A stretch of DNA of 64,000 bases from Apostichopus japonicus (GCF_037975245.1 NC_092567.1:14090876-14154875); one strand, 5' to 3'. Counted from the first letter of the stretch, positions 45,597-63,237 are shown. The notes: generated by a model from the sequence alone, not told the origin. Translations and numbers: made by a program.

Positions 45597-48500
45597 TTTG
45601 AACAAATCCAGAGTCGGAAAGGGAAAAACAATCTAAGTTTATCAAATGTGTCTTTTCCTGTGGTAAGTAGGTACATATGTATGTCTTGCCGTTATGTGAT
45701 ACTAATGAAGAATTACCAACCGTTTGCCAGTAGTTATTACGGAGCGTCGAATAAAGTCACCCATATAGTGACTTTTAATTGGTCATGATGTTGGATGACG
45801 TATGTATTGTTTCATGCATATTCAAGTTCAACAATTGTGATTACAATATGGAGCTGGTTGTACACAATTCCGTATTCACATCATATCAATTAGTCGATCA
45901 CGATGTAAGTCTGGAAGCTGCTGAGCGGTCGATTGTTGACAGAAGATACCCCAGACAATTTGAATATGCAATGATAATTGCTTAGTCCCAATTGGCTGAT
46001 TATGCCTTCAATGCGCAGATATAGATTGAACACAGCTCGTTAGATTTGAAGCGTTAATTCACTTCTTTATAAAACACGTCTTGTGAAACATGCTGGGTTG
46101 TTGCTGCCCTTTGAGGTTTCTACTCCCCTCCCAACCCCCATTCCACCCTTCCTACCATCCCTCGATTGAACTTTCTTCCTACGCCTCGGATACCACGATT
46201 CTCTTGAAAAGTGACCAAATACTATAAATGACGTTTTTAGCAAACCACATGTGTATCCGCATATATAGTTCGTATATAAGGGTTTCAGAGATGTTGTGAT
46301 GATCGTTTATGGTAGCCTATATATGACAGACTTCTGGTGACCTGTGAGCATGCATATGGCAGTAATGCCAATTGTATATCACAACAATATTAGTGTATCA
46401 GGAAAACTTGAGAATATTCACGTGATATTTGTCAGACCCCGATCAACCCTTTATTGTTCTACCGCTAATAGTAGGGGCGCAACTTTTTTGTACTGGGAGA
46501 GGGAGGGAAGGGGGGGGGATAAGATGTTAAACTTCACATAAGAGATAGTAATACCGCCATTGATTCCAAAATTCTTCCGACTGATTTCGGTAGGGGGGCA
46601 AAGAAAGGGAACAGTATACTGTACTTGATGTTAGCCAATGGGTATGATAACCTCTAAAAACCTGAGCACGGCTCAATTACCCAAGAGAACATTTTCTTTT
46701 TCCAAAGCAAACGCTAAATCTTCTTTCAACGTCATCGTCACAAAGTTAGTATAAATTATTACCTTGAGATGGATATGACGTATATATGTCTCAGAATGCA
46801 TCATTTGACGTCTACATTTTCTGGGGTGGGAAACACACCCCCCACCCCCACCCTCACCCTTTATTGGGAGACGGCTTATTATACCCTGGGACAGCACCAC
46901 TCATGTCTAAAATTCTTCATTCGCATCTGGTCCTTCCATAGAGGTTTACCTAGCTAAATCAGTCGAGGAAGTATGTTTTTTGTCCCCCTCCCCCCTCCCA
47001 ACACACGTATCATAGAAATTCTGTCCCATGTTTCCCGAAAGGTGAACTTAGTCTGACCATTATAATGTTTTGTCTCAGTCTGTATTGTCAAAGAGTTTAC
47101 ATGTTCCAAATAGGGTTCGCGACGTTGACCGTTTCCTTCACATTGTATCCCTTGTTCTATACCCTTCCGTCCCATCAATGCTACAGCATCATACGTGGAA
47201 AAAAAGGTTGATATTGGGATATTGAGTTGGTAATTATTACATTAAGAAGTATGAATTATACTTGCTTAATCCAGACAGAGTAATGATAACTGTGCCCTTG
47301 AGGGTGGAAAATCCCCGTAGCCGGTGTATACCCGGTATATGTATAGTGTGTACCAACGATAATGGTACGTTTTGATAAGATACACTATCACCAAATGAGA
47401 CTGATATTAGATACATATATTATACTGAATATCATCCACTGGGCATGGAAGAAACTGCACGTATCTTGATATTTCACGGAAACATAACTCGACGGTAGTA
47501 CAGAACAATCACTTGTGAATATAGCGAACATTTAATACCGGTATATGATATAGATGATATCATATCCAGGGATGTGCCCAGGATTTCCTGAGTGCCGGGT
47601 AAACTGATCGCCGTCCTGGGGGAGGGGTCTAAGGGGGAGGGGTGTACCCCTCCCCTTTGAGAAATTTTTCGATTTTTGAAGGTGCTCAGGTGCCAACTGC
47701 TGGCACTTGTGTAGCTTTTAAAGCACATACACAAGAACTAGTTTTGCTAACAATTTACATTTTTTAGTTTTTTTTAGTGAAATATATTACGAACCTGGTA
47801 ATAGTTATTAGCTTGTTTCAAATAGATTTTTCAAGGGACCGATTGAGAGGCGTAAGTAATGTTTATCGCATGCGTAACTGATGCATTATTAGTCTGTTTA
47901 TGATTTAGGCATATAGGCTAGGCCCAATTTATGTTGGATATATTGTTAGGGATGTCGGGATTTCAGATAAATAGTGCTGGGCGGGATTAACGATTTTTAA
48001 GACAGTGCTGGTGGTAATTTTGAGTGCTGGGCGTGGCCGCCCAGTGCCGCCCAGCGTGGGCACATGCCTGCATATCTAACGTGGACGTCCATTTGTTAGC
48101 TTGCTGAGTTTTCAATTCAAATAAAACCAAACAAAGGTTTTTGATCTATATGATGTAAGTAACTCAACATTGCTCATCAGTTTGGACAAAATCATTCATG
48201 CCCTTAATAACCATTAGAAGATTATCCATGCTATAGTTACTAACAGCTTCAACTGTTTTGCATGTTTCTATACTTTTTGCCAAATTGTATATTCTATTGT
48301 GGTAAATGGTTTAAGAGATGTCATTCGTTTCGGGGAGACCAAATCATCTGCTATATTTCTGAAATATACTTCAATGATCGGATAATGGATGCGACAAGAA
48401 AACTCGAGATCAAGCTAAAGATTACACAAACATTAAGAATGTTCTATAAATCACACAAACATTAAGAATTGTATTTAATTTGATTATTACAGTAATTAAG

Positions 48501-49129
48501 GCGTATATAATTGAAGTCTCTCTAAGGTATATTCGTTTATCATGTAAACCGGCATGAAATGTGTAAAACCATTATCTATAGTATAAAAAAGGTTCCATTT
48601 ACATTTCTGCAAATTATGATCTTCAACTGTAATTACTTATGAAACCGAAAAAGCAAAACTATATGTTATAAATAAATCGACCAATATGTATCTATCGCAT
48701 CGCTAACAACTAAACTTTTTGCTATTGTGTCCTTTTTATTCAACTCATCTAATTTTAAAGGCTGAATTCTAGTAAAAGCAGAATACTGGATCCAACCTGA
48801 ATAAAATGAAGGGCACTTTTATATTTTCTTACACACCATTATTTATAGGATTATATATGTAAATGTACTGGACATTTTCCACTTACACAAGCCTACAATT
48901 TTTTTTTTTAAATATGATAACATCAAATTTTGCTATATATAGACATGACACACATTGGCAGTGGTGTAACGTTAATGCCCATGATGGGATTCACATATTA
49001 AAGCAAATAGCCTTAGGCTATATATGCTCACAATAGTTTATTTTAATGCTGGTTTCAATTCAAGACAGTGGTTCATTGTCCCTTTTCGTACGTACTGTTC
49101 ATTGGAACAAATATTGTTATAGGTGAAAG
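45597..49129. other. Upstream region of the FReD gene
   Basis: No gene seen. A TATA-like ctatatgg on the minus strand lies near 45770, about 170 bp before the start codon, an unproven promoter. Holds the TIR element at 47567-48070 and G-rich fragments near 46500, 46670 and 46980. Confidence 0.5.
47567..48070. mobile_element. TIR element (CAGGGATGTGCCCA) upstream of FReD gene
   Basis: Inverted ends CAGGGATGTGCCCA / TGGGCACATGCCTG. Flanks share CATATC (47561-47566 and 48071-48076), a 6-bp duplication, shorter than the usual hAT 8 bp. No coding sequence seen. Confidence 0.75.
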
Positions 49130-49480
49130 CAGTGGCGTAGGAAGGAAGGTACTTTTGAGTGGGGGGGCTGAAGACTGATGGCTGGCCTGGGGGAGGGGTT
49201 TAAAATTTGGATTTTTTTGCATTTCCAGGTGGCCTCAGATGCAATTTGGTGCAATAAAGCACACTTTCAACACCCACTCCATTTTGTAAATAATTTTGCA
49301 TTTTTCACCTGGCCTTAGATGCAATTTGGTGCTCCAAATGAGATTTTTTTTCTCATTTGGAAATGAAAAAGGGGTTTTCTGACTTGCGGAACGGGGGGGA
49401 GGGGGGGGGCGGAATGATACTTCCCCCATATTTTTCACTGGGGGCTGGCGCCCCCAGCACCCCCGGTTCCTACGCCCTTG
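49130..49480. mobile_element. hAT-type MITE at the left edge of copy 2
   Basis: Ends CAGTGGCGTAGGAAG / TTCCTACGCCCTTG. Perfect 8-bp target duplication GGTGAAAG at 49122-49129 and 49481-49488. The last three bases (TTG) and the right duplication are also present at the very start of copy 1 (bases 1-11). Confidence 0.87.
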
Positions 49481-50781
49481 GGTGAAAGGGTGTAAAAAAT
49501 AGCACATCTGGTTCTATTGCCAAATAGATAACCATGTACAGAGAACAAGACAACTAAAACTAGACAATGTATTATGGTTATAAAATATATGTAGCAACGA
49601 TTAATTATTCCCCTCAACAGTTCAAAACATGAGCGAGTGTTCTGCAGCGATACTGAATTTGACCAAATCTCACGTGATTTGTATATTTCCAGTCTGTTAT
49701 TTCGTGATGTCAATTGGCCGCACCGGTTCCTGTTGAAAGAAGAAACAACAAAGATAGTTTTGTTGTATACAGTGCGATCACTAATGAGCTCATTCTTAGA
49801 AAATATAAATGACTAAATTAGCGACTAAATTTCAGTCCATTTCAACAGCATATTCATGTGTTTTCCTTTCTCTCATTTTCTGTGGGGAGGGGAGGGGAGG
49901 GGAGAGTGGTTGATTTAAAAGTAACCATTGCTTTGATAATTAAATGTACCTTGTAAAGTAGTTGATCAAATATGATTTGCTTCAATGTTCGTAACGCTGT
50001 CAGTGCGATGCGTTTTATTGAAAGACAAGACTAGCTTGACATGGGGCTATAGATTTCTCTTTGGAAGTTTCATGATTCCATTCTAACTTTTAAAGTATGC
50101 ACATGGATCACTTTGATAATATGCAAAGGAAACCTACCAATTATAGTTAATATTATAGAACTATTAAAAGGACATGTCGTGCTACAACAACCGGCGAAAT
50201 TCTTGATGTTATGCACAGAACGTTTGTGACAATATATTCTAGCCAAGAACAGAAATTTATACTTCTTTTGCGAGGTTGAACGATTCTCTCTGATTGTCCA
50301 TATACCATATTAACTGCTACCTATGTTTTATTTAGTTGTGTTTTGACGTTCTTATATAATATCATGCAGGGCCGTCTTAAGAGATCACCGGGCCCTGGGC
50401 CCGGCAATGGAGCGGGGCCCCTCAATCAAGTGAGTTCGAAAAAAGTTGCGTGAAAAATTGACATCCTTGACAATCGCTCAAGAATACACATGCCTGCATT
50501 TACCACCCCTCCCCATAGGCGTAGGAGCCTCATTTGATTTTGGGGGGGGGGTGGGGCTGCAACGACTTGCCCGAAAAATATAACCAAATTTTTTCACGCG
50601 CTCCGCGCGCGTTCCACGTGTCAATGTGCATATCATCACATGCCAATATCATAAAATCATTTTCCGTGTTATTACCCTTCCATATTGGTTAGAATTATTG
50701 GGAAGTCGTTACAACAATAATGATAATAATTATATAAGTTTAACCATTGGAAACACAAATTATTCTTCTTTCAGTAGGTGC

Positions 50782-51170
50782 CAGTGGCGGAGCTAGGGGT
50801 ATTGGTCAGGGGAGAGAATGGTCTGTAGGGGCGCTTTCGACACTATCTAAGCGGAGCGCCACTACAGGTTGGCGCGGAGCGTACAGAAATTTTTTGAGTA
50901 AAGATACTCCCTAGATCGCCGGAATTGACCCTTTCCATGCCTTGCTAATTTGCAAATAAACAAAGAATAAATATGTTTTATCGCCATTTGTCAGAAAATT
51001 GCACCAACAAAATGTGACAAATGTCAATAGGTATTTGAGAGCGCAATAAAAAAGTCAATAATCGCGAATAAGTAAAAAGTGTTAAAAAGCTGAAAAGGGC
51101 GCCAGCAGTCCATTTGAGTCCGTCAGAGGGAGGGGGGCATCCCCCTGACTGTATGGAGGCTCCGCCACTG
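50782..51170. mobile_element. Nested hAT-type MITE, level 3
   Basis: Ends CAGTGGCGGAGC / GCTCCGCCACTG, target duplication GTAGGTGC (50774-50781) / GTAGGTGT (51171-51178). It sits inside the array unit of the level-2 element. Homologous in reverse to 29525-29895. Confidence 0.9.
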
Positions 51171-51560
51171 GTAGGTGTCCGAAAAATTCTCAGCATATTG
51201 CCCAAATTTTCACCAAAAAAATTGAAAAACACACTGCAAATTATTATTCTTTCAGTAGGTGCCCGAAAAAATTCTAGCATATTGCCCGAATTTTCACCCA
51301 AAAATTTGAAAAACGCATTGCAAATTATTCTTCTTTCAGTAGGTGCTCGAAAAAATCTCAGCATATTGCCCGAATTTTCACCAAAAAAAATGAAAAACAT
51401 ATTGCAAATTATTCTTCTTTCAGTAGATGCCCGAAAAATTCTCAGCATATTGCCGAATTTTCACCAAAAAAAAAAAAATGAAAAACACACTGCAAATTAT
51501 TCTTCTTCCAGTAGGTGCCCGAAAAATTCTCAGCATATTGCCCGAATTTTCACCAAAAAA
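51171..51560. repeat. Tandem array of about 84 bp inside nested element
   Basis: About five units starting gtaggtgcccgaaaaa and ending caaattattcttctttca. The unit occurs once in the relative at 34980-35070. Produces long spurious reading frames on both strands. Confidence 0.85.
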
Positions 51561-54500
51561 AATTGCTTGGGGGCTGAAGCCCCGCCCCGCCTCCTACGCC
51601 TATGCCCCTCCCTATGTCGCGCATAAAGCATAAAACTTTAGCTGAATAACATACGTGATATATCTAAAAGCTGAAATACATTATAGAAGAGTAATCTTCC
51701 AGTTGCCCTCCATCCCTTCCCTAACAATACTGGACTCACCATTTGTAACACCCTTATGTTGAGTCTTTTAACTGGGGGAACTAACGGAACTTGCGGCGTT
51801 TCTTGATCGTAAACTGTTGTATGATTGACTGAAAATCAATCTTTTTGAGGTGTTTTGAGGTGTTGTAAGCCTTCGGGCATTATATATTCCAGGGTGTCCA
51901 ACTCAGATTCGAATATTTAATGTCAAACTCTCAAGTGTTTCACCAACTCTCGTCACAAGTTGTCAAGTACCGAATTCAATCAGTCATAATGGCCTATTCA
52001 ATAAGTTTTCCTCCCAGATTAAGACATGGGGTTACTACGATTGCGGGGCCCCTGACATCGCGGGGCCCTGGGCCAGGGCCCAGTGGGCCCATGCCTTAAG
52101 ACGGCCCTGATATCATGAACTTAAACAAATCACCAAATGGAAACCTTAATAAACTCTGTTATGGAAGTCCATGTGGTGGGACAACTCAACGAGGGTGCTT
52201 TTTTTTCAGGATCTTTTGCCATAATCTTTTGAGTAAAATTTGTTGGGAAAAGGCAGAAATGCCCGTTAAAATGAATTTTGTCAAGTCATTTTCTCTCAAA
52301 TTTATTGATAAATATGCTTCCTATTCTTGACTCATTGAATAAATATTACCTTAGGACACTGACAGGGGCACCTAAAGTGTCTTATATCGCATAGTGACTG
52401 AATGTGAGAGAAGTATCGAAAAAAATATTAATCCCAAGAACGATATAACTCATTTTAAATTATATCATGGCAGACGATTACACTGGAATGTTCGTTGATA
52501 CCAATCATACAATACGGACACACACAGATCTCACTGCAAAATACATATGATATAGGAACAAGACCGTTGCTTTCGTGGAATTGGTACTATTTGAGGTATC
52601 ACTATACTACCAATCGATTCCTTCCCTGATGCAGCTCAACATATAAAACAGCGGTCTTTCTTTATTGCTGTCCATCTAGCAACAAAATTGTAGTTGAAAC
52701 TTTCCCACCTAAATGAATAATCTGTATTCCTTCCTGGACATGCTGTATCGATTTTGATGATTTTTCATATCGTTTCTAATGCCAATACGTGATCACTAAT
52801 AAAAACCTATCATCAGGCTAACAGTAGTAACTAATTACACAGCAAATATGTGCTCATTAATATCAAATTGTACTTTTATGAAATTAATGCCAGTGATAAA
52901 TATAATTATCAAGTTGTTATTTTATTCCAATTAAAAAGAGTCATTTATGAAAAATACTTTATTATTTCAACTTCAAACACACAATGATAGAATGTTTATT
53001 TGCTAAAATATTTAAGCAAGCATGCACACAGGCGAGATTTTATTATATGCGTTCACGTTTGCTTCTAACAAAAGATGTGGTCAAGGAATTAGGAGTTTGA
53101 TTTTGTATCAAGGGCATAAAAACAAATGCAACCATGCTAATTCAAAAGTAATGACAGTTCCATTTCCAAGACAATAATTTCATGCTAATCGAAAACAGTA
53201 TTTGCCACAGGTAGAAAAGTTACATGCGTTAACAGCACACACAGGACTGTACATATATATACTGTTCTGCAACACGGGACAGGCAGGTATAATGTAAGGT
53301 ATAGGCTTCAGCATGTCGTCGTAATGATATAGCTGTGATCATATTAACTCGAATCGGGCGGCTCAGATCTAGTCACTTTCTACTTCCTGCTAGACGTCAA
53401 CTATTCTACTTGTTGCAACGGGACATTCCGATGTTTAATGTTGAATGTTTTCAAGAATTGCTATTATTGTATTTTTCTGTATAAGGTGCAAACACATTCT
53501 GAAAATTGTTATCAAGATATGTCGCAACAGCACCATGAAAAGAAGTGAAATGCTGTTTTCTTCTTATAATATTATACAAATCATGTGTCTACCAAAGAAA
53601 AGATATATTCTACATGAAAATGAATTTGATTTACAAAGCCTTGAAATTCAGAGTACAACTAAACGAACGTTTCACGTTAAAAATGTATGCTACAACGACA
53701 CTATTCACTACTTTTCAGGAGTAGGGAATTGCTCCTGTGACAAAGTAAGTCATCTCAAATAATAGGAAAGGATGTAATTTGTCAACAATAGAACTTTTTT
53801 AAATAACAAGAGACCACTTTCATTCCAAATGGTAAAGGCCCTTTTGTTACAACAACGTGCACTTCATAATTATGAAAGGGACACAAACCTGGGGCCACGT
53901 GCCCCCCCCCGACGTGCCCCCCCCCCCCGACGTGCCCCTCACCGACTCCATCATCCCATATTACTAGGTGATTTGACAGCTTCACTTCAACGACATGCTG
54001 ATAGTCAAATGAAAAGAAATTGTCATTTCTTGGCTTACTGAACCAGATTTTGTGTCAGAATAATTTTTCAACCACTTTGTCTCTGTTTTTGCAGTTTATT
54101 TTGTTTTAAGATTCTAAGTATTCGTTTCATCAAACACAACTAACAGATATAAGAGCAATACACTCTCCGAATCACCGATTAATACGTTCAGCAGTGTCGT
54201 AAGACTCTTGTACTGCATGCTGCTAATACAAAATGAATGCTTGATTTGACAATTTTCCTTTCTTAGACTGTGAAGTAGGAAATCAATCACACAATGGATT
54301 TACATCACGAACAACCGTGAGTAACTATCGATGTTTGGCTGCATGTTTCAAAAGGTGAACCTGGTAAAGCCAATCCTTGAATGTTTATCATTTTGGATTT
54401 GTCGAAAACCGAATTGGCATATTAAAATAATAATAATATATAACTAATATATACTATCAAGTAAGCCTTTAGAAATTTCACAATTCTTTGAAGCAAATTT

Positions 54501-55331
54501 CACTTGTCCTATTACTTTGTAATCATCGGACAATATGAATCAAAGAACAATGAAAACCTATATGCCTGATCCAAACAAAGTGCTTCGATGTCACGTGGCG
54601 AGGTACATTGTGAGTAATCCATTGTGTTTTGATTTCAGTGCAGCAATAGCTAAAAGCGAAAAAGCACAGCAAACTATTCAAATGGGATTTAAAATGTAAC
54701 GATGGTGGTTTGTCTTGCAGGGTTGCGTACAAGCTGTAAGCGAAATGACGTCATCGCTACTGAGCATTCGGTTCCGAACCCTGTGCAGTAAAAACATGAT
54801 GAGCAGAGGTTAAAGCATCAAATGAATGTCAGGTGACCAGTAGCTCATGAATATGCATTGGAGGAGGGATCATGTAAATCATAACGAGATGACAGAACAG
54901 AAACCAGCTATGCATTAAAGCTGTATCTCACTCAATATAAACCCCAAACATAATAAATTAACAGTTTCGTCTACACGTAATATTTAAAAAAAAAATCATC
55001 AGTAATACACTCACATGGTACTCTACGCTAAAAATAGCTACAACCTTTCAAAAGTGTTTTTCTTCTTCACTGAAGATTATAATAGCACTCTAAACAATTT
55101 ATTTGTTTCAACCCTTTCAAAATAGCTGTAAAATTATTCTTTAAATTTGGACATGAGTTATCATAAGGCCTATTTGACTTATAGCATGGTTCGAAGACTT
55201 TACTGATCACTTTGATGAGGTACAACAGCTATAAGAAAAATACTAAAACAATTGCTTTGATCAGTTTTGAGATTGATGTCACTAGATTAACAATAACAAT
55301 GGCCAGACAGCTCATTGCGGAGCCCTGTCCT

Positions 55332-55360
55332 ACCAGGGAGTTCTATAACAACTCCCTGGT
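55332..55360. repeat. Hairpin ACCAGGGAGTT/AACTCCCTGGT, copy 2
   Basis: Counterpart of 4101-4129; only the loop has changed (ctataac). Confidence 0.85.
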
Positions 55361-56504
55361 CCTACTGACTACAATTTGAGCACGTTAGCTATATAGCCCA
55401 CTACAATTAACCAGGGATGTGTTAATGAGGATGATATCCAAAGAAAGAGAATCTCTTGGAAATGAAGTTGTAGCCGCCAAAGACATCGTCTTTGTTTTAC
55501 TGTTATGTTTAACAATCATAACTTATACTTACTGCACATCGCCCTACATGCATCTGCTAAACGTATACAGTAGTTAAATTTGTCCCACATTAAGTACATT
55601 TGTTGTGTGTTAATCTCATTCAAAATCTGTTGACAGTTTTCGAAAAGCTCTTTCGTTTCCAAGATATACATATTTGAAGTTTTGATAAATCCGGGAAAAT
55701 TCATTAAATATGTGAAAACTATGACGTGGAGTGGTTGCGCTCATCAAAATTACATATATAAAAGGAAAGAGAGAAAAAATTGCGAGAACGGCTTTCATTC
55801 TCTTGTGAAATAAACATGTAACCTTGAGCGGCAAAATTTTCAATCTTCAAGGATTAATAGAAACTGCTCATCATAGAGACAATAAACCATGCAACAATAT
55901 CATCTTATAAAGAAACAACAACAGAAATTTGAAATTGAAAGAAAATATTCTTTCCTTAAATTTGGATTGATAAGTTTATGTTCTTAGTGTAACCGTCGTA
56001 TAACCATCTCACTAACACATCCCTGCATTTAAACACATTAGAAGGAATAAATGTACGCGGTCTCGCCATAGTTAACAAAGCATTCAGACTTGACAACACT
56101 TTTCAACCTGATGTTACCAAATGACAAGTAATTGTTTCCTGATGAAAGCTCTAGGTTCTATGTTATAATGGGTAGCAATGTTAATGCTTTACTAATCATT
56201 GTATACATTCTTAGTGAAGTATTATAGATTAGCTGTATGGTCAAAGACAAACTATGACATAAAATATGGAATGTGCAAAAGGAGAATAAGTCAAATCATT
56301 TTACTACTATGAAAAGTTAAAACAATTTGATAACTTCTAAAGTAAAAAAAATATGTTATTACTGGAACAACAGAAACGTCAAAGAACGAAAAAAAGGGGA
56401 AGAGTTAAATGCAAGAATATGTTATTCTTTCACGGTCTAAACAGCACCTCCACTATGACCTGTGGGAAATATCATGAGGCTCACCAGGCTCAAAATGCTA
56501 TTAC

Positions 56505-56532
56505 CAGGGAGTTGTCCCATAACAACTCCCTG
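56505..56532. repeat. Hairpin CAGGGAGTTGT/ACAACTCCCTG, copy 2
   Basis: Counterpart of 5274-5300, unchanged. Confidence 0.85.
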
Positions 56533-56602
56533 CTATTACAGTGTAGACCTACACCCATTACTATACAACTGAATTGATAAGTATAATCCAGTATCCAGTG
56601 TA

Positions 56603-56871
56603 TAGCAACATATCCACATGTAGCTTAGAAGCACCCGAAGTTCATTTGATGTATTAGTAACATATCCACCCGTAGGTGTTAGCAACATACTCACCCGTAG
56701 CTAGATGTACTCTCATTTGAAGTGTTAGCAACATATCGACCCATAGTTTAGAGTTACCTTCATTTGATGTGTTAGCAACTTATCCACCCGTAGATTAGAT
56801 GTAACTTCATTTGATATGTAAGCAACATATCCACATATACTTAGTAGTACCTTCATTTCTTGTGTTATACA
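56603..56871. repeat. Minisatellite, about 47 bp, copy 2
   Basis: Counterpart of 5364-5632 with the same number of units. Confidence 0.8.
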
Positions 56872-57758
56872 TGCAAATGTGAAGCTAAGATCTCCTATAG
56901 TCTAAACAATCCTAGAAGTATGTAGAAATTTCCCAGTTTGTTTTGAAGCCACAAAATCATTGCGATGGTTATTTACAAATTACATTGAAACGCCCATATG
57001 GTAGGCATATTATACCTGCATTATCATGAATACCTATAGCTTAAACATAACCAATGTCATTTCAGTGGGTATGCCTCTAACCGGATGGTAATGTATCTGG
57101 AAGGTCACCCCACCGGAATGCGATTTGTTTCCCCAAACAGCTTTGTAATTGTGTGTAAGTAGTCGCTCATGATTGGTCGGAAAAGTTACGTCATCACCAA
57201 AGAAACCTTCACTTCGAGGTTACCAAAAGTCTGCATCAATTCGTTGCAACGAAGATATACCCGTTCGAAATTACCCGAAGCTTTTCGTATCTTTGGAATT
57301 GGTTTAGACATATTTAGCACACTAGTTTGTAATGATTGTATCATCTACTATCGATGTTTGATCGAAGTTTTCTGTGAAGGCATTCATCGATAACATCGCA
57401 CAGTGAAAGTTTTGTACAGGAATGACCTCGTTGGCCTTAAAGGAGCTTTGGAAAGATTTAGCATATTTTAAAGGTAAATATCATGAAACCGTCAAAAGCT
57501 TATATAAACATTACGAAAACTCAAGTTTTGGTTTTTGCTTGACATATTAAGCACCTAAAGCCATCCTTTAACATATTTATTGCGTTCATCGACCGTTAGT
57601 GATGTTGCTCAACACTCATTGGATGTAATGTCACGTTTCAGCTAGCCTGATGCTTGTAGTATAAACAGAAGCAATGATACTGTGACGTATTGATGACGTC
57701 ATATTGATGAGAAGACGTAATGGCAAAAACCAATTAACAGTGATGCTGATTTACTTGC

Positions 57759-61338
<3,580 letters not shown>

Positions 61339-61551
61339 CTGAAAGCAAAACATATGAAAATAAATATATACTTATCTATGTTTGATAGGAAATGAAATCT
61401 GGGGAGGTAAGGTCAAAAGGGATTTAATTATCGGATTTACATAAATTATATGGAAACAAAATATAAAAATATAAGTCAACAATCCTTCTCTTGCATCAGC
61501 TTTCAAAATGTTCAAGTTTGTGGATGCTTTGGAATGCTCCTTCAAGCCAAT

Positions 61552-63237
61552 TTTAAAGCAGACGTCTACGCAGACCAGCACTATAGTGGTATTTAAAGCA
61601 GACGTCTACGCAGACCAGCACTACAGTGGTATTTAAAGCAGACGTCTACGCAGACCAGCACTATAGTGGTATTTAAAGCAGACGTCTACGCAGATCAGCA
61701 CTATAGTGGTATTTAAAGCAGACGTCTACGCAGACCAGCACTATAGTGGTATTTAAAGCAGACGTCTACGCAGATCAGCACTTTAGTGGTATTTAAAGCA
61801 GACGTCTACGCAGACCAGCACTACAGTGGTATATAAAGCAGACGTCTACGCAGACCAGCACTATAGTGGTATTTAAAGCAGACGTCTACGCAGATCAGCA
61901 CTATAGTGGTATTTAAAGCAGACGTCTACGCAGACCAGCACTATAGTGGTATTTAAAGCAGACGTCTACGCAGATCAGCACTTTAGTGGTATTTAAAGCA
62001 GACGTCTACGCAGACCAGCACTACAGTGGTATTTAAAGCAGACGTCTACGCAGACCAGCACTATAGTGGTATTTAAAGCAGACGTCTACGCAGATCAGCA
62101 CTTTAGTGGTATTTAAAGCAGACGTCTACGCAGACCAGCAATATAGTGGTATTAAAAGCAGACTCTACGCAATCCAGCACTATTAGTGGTATTTAAAGCA
62201 GACGTCTACGCAGACCAGCACTACAGTGACATTTAAAGCAGACGTCGACGCAGACCAGCACTTTATTGGTATTTAAAGCAGATGTCTACGCAGACCTGCA
62301 CTTTAGTGGTATTTAAAGCAGACGTCTACGAAGACCAGCACTTTATTGGTATTTAAAGCCGACGTCTACGCAGACCAGCACTATTAGTGGTATTTAAAGC
62401 AGACGTCTACGCAGTCCAGCGCTACAGTGGTTTTTAAAGCAGACTTCTACCAAGACCAGCACTATAGTGGTATTTAAAGCAGACGTCTACGCAGACCAGC
62501 ACTATAGTGGTATTTAAAGCAGAAGTCTACGAAGACCAGCACTTTAGTGGTATTTAAAGCAGACGTCTACGCAGACCAGCACTACAGTGGTATTTAAAGC
62601 AAACGTCTACGAAGACCAGCACTACAGTGACATTTGAAGCAGACGTAGACGCAGACCAGCACTTTATTGGTATTTAAAGCAGATGTCTACGCAGACCAGC
62701 ACTTTAGTGGTATTTGAAACAGACGTCTACGCAGACCAGCACTACAGTGGTATTTAAAGCAAACGTCTACGAAGACCAGCACTACAGTGACATTTGAAGC
62801 AGACGTAGACGCAGACCAGCACTTTATTGGTATTTAAAGCAGATGTCTACGCAGACCAGCACTTTAGTGGTATTTGAAACAGACGTCTACGCAGACCAGC
62901 ACTATAGCGGTATTTAAAGCAAAGGTCTACGCAGACCAGCACTATAGTGCTATTTAAAGCAGACGTCTACGCAGACCAGCACTTTATTGGTCATGAAAGC
63001 AGACGTATACGCAGACCAGCACTATTAGTGGTATTACAAGCAAACATCTACGCATACCAGAACTATAGTGGTATTTACAGCATACGTCTACGCAGTCCAG
63101 CACTACAGTGGTATTTAAAGCCGACGTATACGCAGACCAGCACTATAGTGGTATTTAAAGCAGACGTCTACGCAGACCAGCGTTTTAGTTGTATTTAAAG
63201 CAGATGTCTATATGCAGACCAGCACTACAATGGTATT
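61552..63237. repeat. 40-bp minisatellite, copy 2 (about 42 units)
   Basis: Same unit as 10490-11496, but about 17 units longer. The left half is nearly homogeneous, and a 160-bp four-unit block is repeated at 62599 and 62759. Confidence 0.97.

Larger units (their letters stand above)
50514..51604. mobile_element. Nested hAT-type element, level 2
   Basis: Ends CATAGGCGTAGGAG / CTCCTACGCCTATG with a perfect 8-bp duplication CCCCTCCC at 50506-50513 and 51605-51612. Same family as 34664-35123, but with an internal unit of about 84 bp expanded to about five copies (51171-51560). Confidence 0.92.
50367..52109. mobile_element. hAT-type element unique to copy 2 (outer shell of nest)
   Basis: Perfect 15-bp inverted ends CAGGGCCGTCTTAAG / CTTAAGACGGCCCTG. 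Perfect 8-bp target duplication ATATCATG at 50359-50366 and 52110-52117. Copy 1 has the single empty site at 904-911. No transposase seen; most of its length is a second element nested inside. Confidence 0.95.

Noticed and set aside
50978-51626. Long frames on both strands (156 and 170 residues)
   Set aside because: They arise from the 84-bp array inside a nested transposable element; start and end lie in the element termini.
53445-53762. 105-residue plus-strand frame in copy 2
   Set aside because: The counterpart at 2240-2550 in copy 1 is broken by several stops and shifts, and no splice or family evidence exists.
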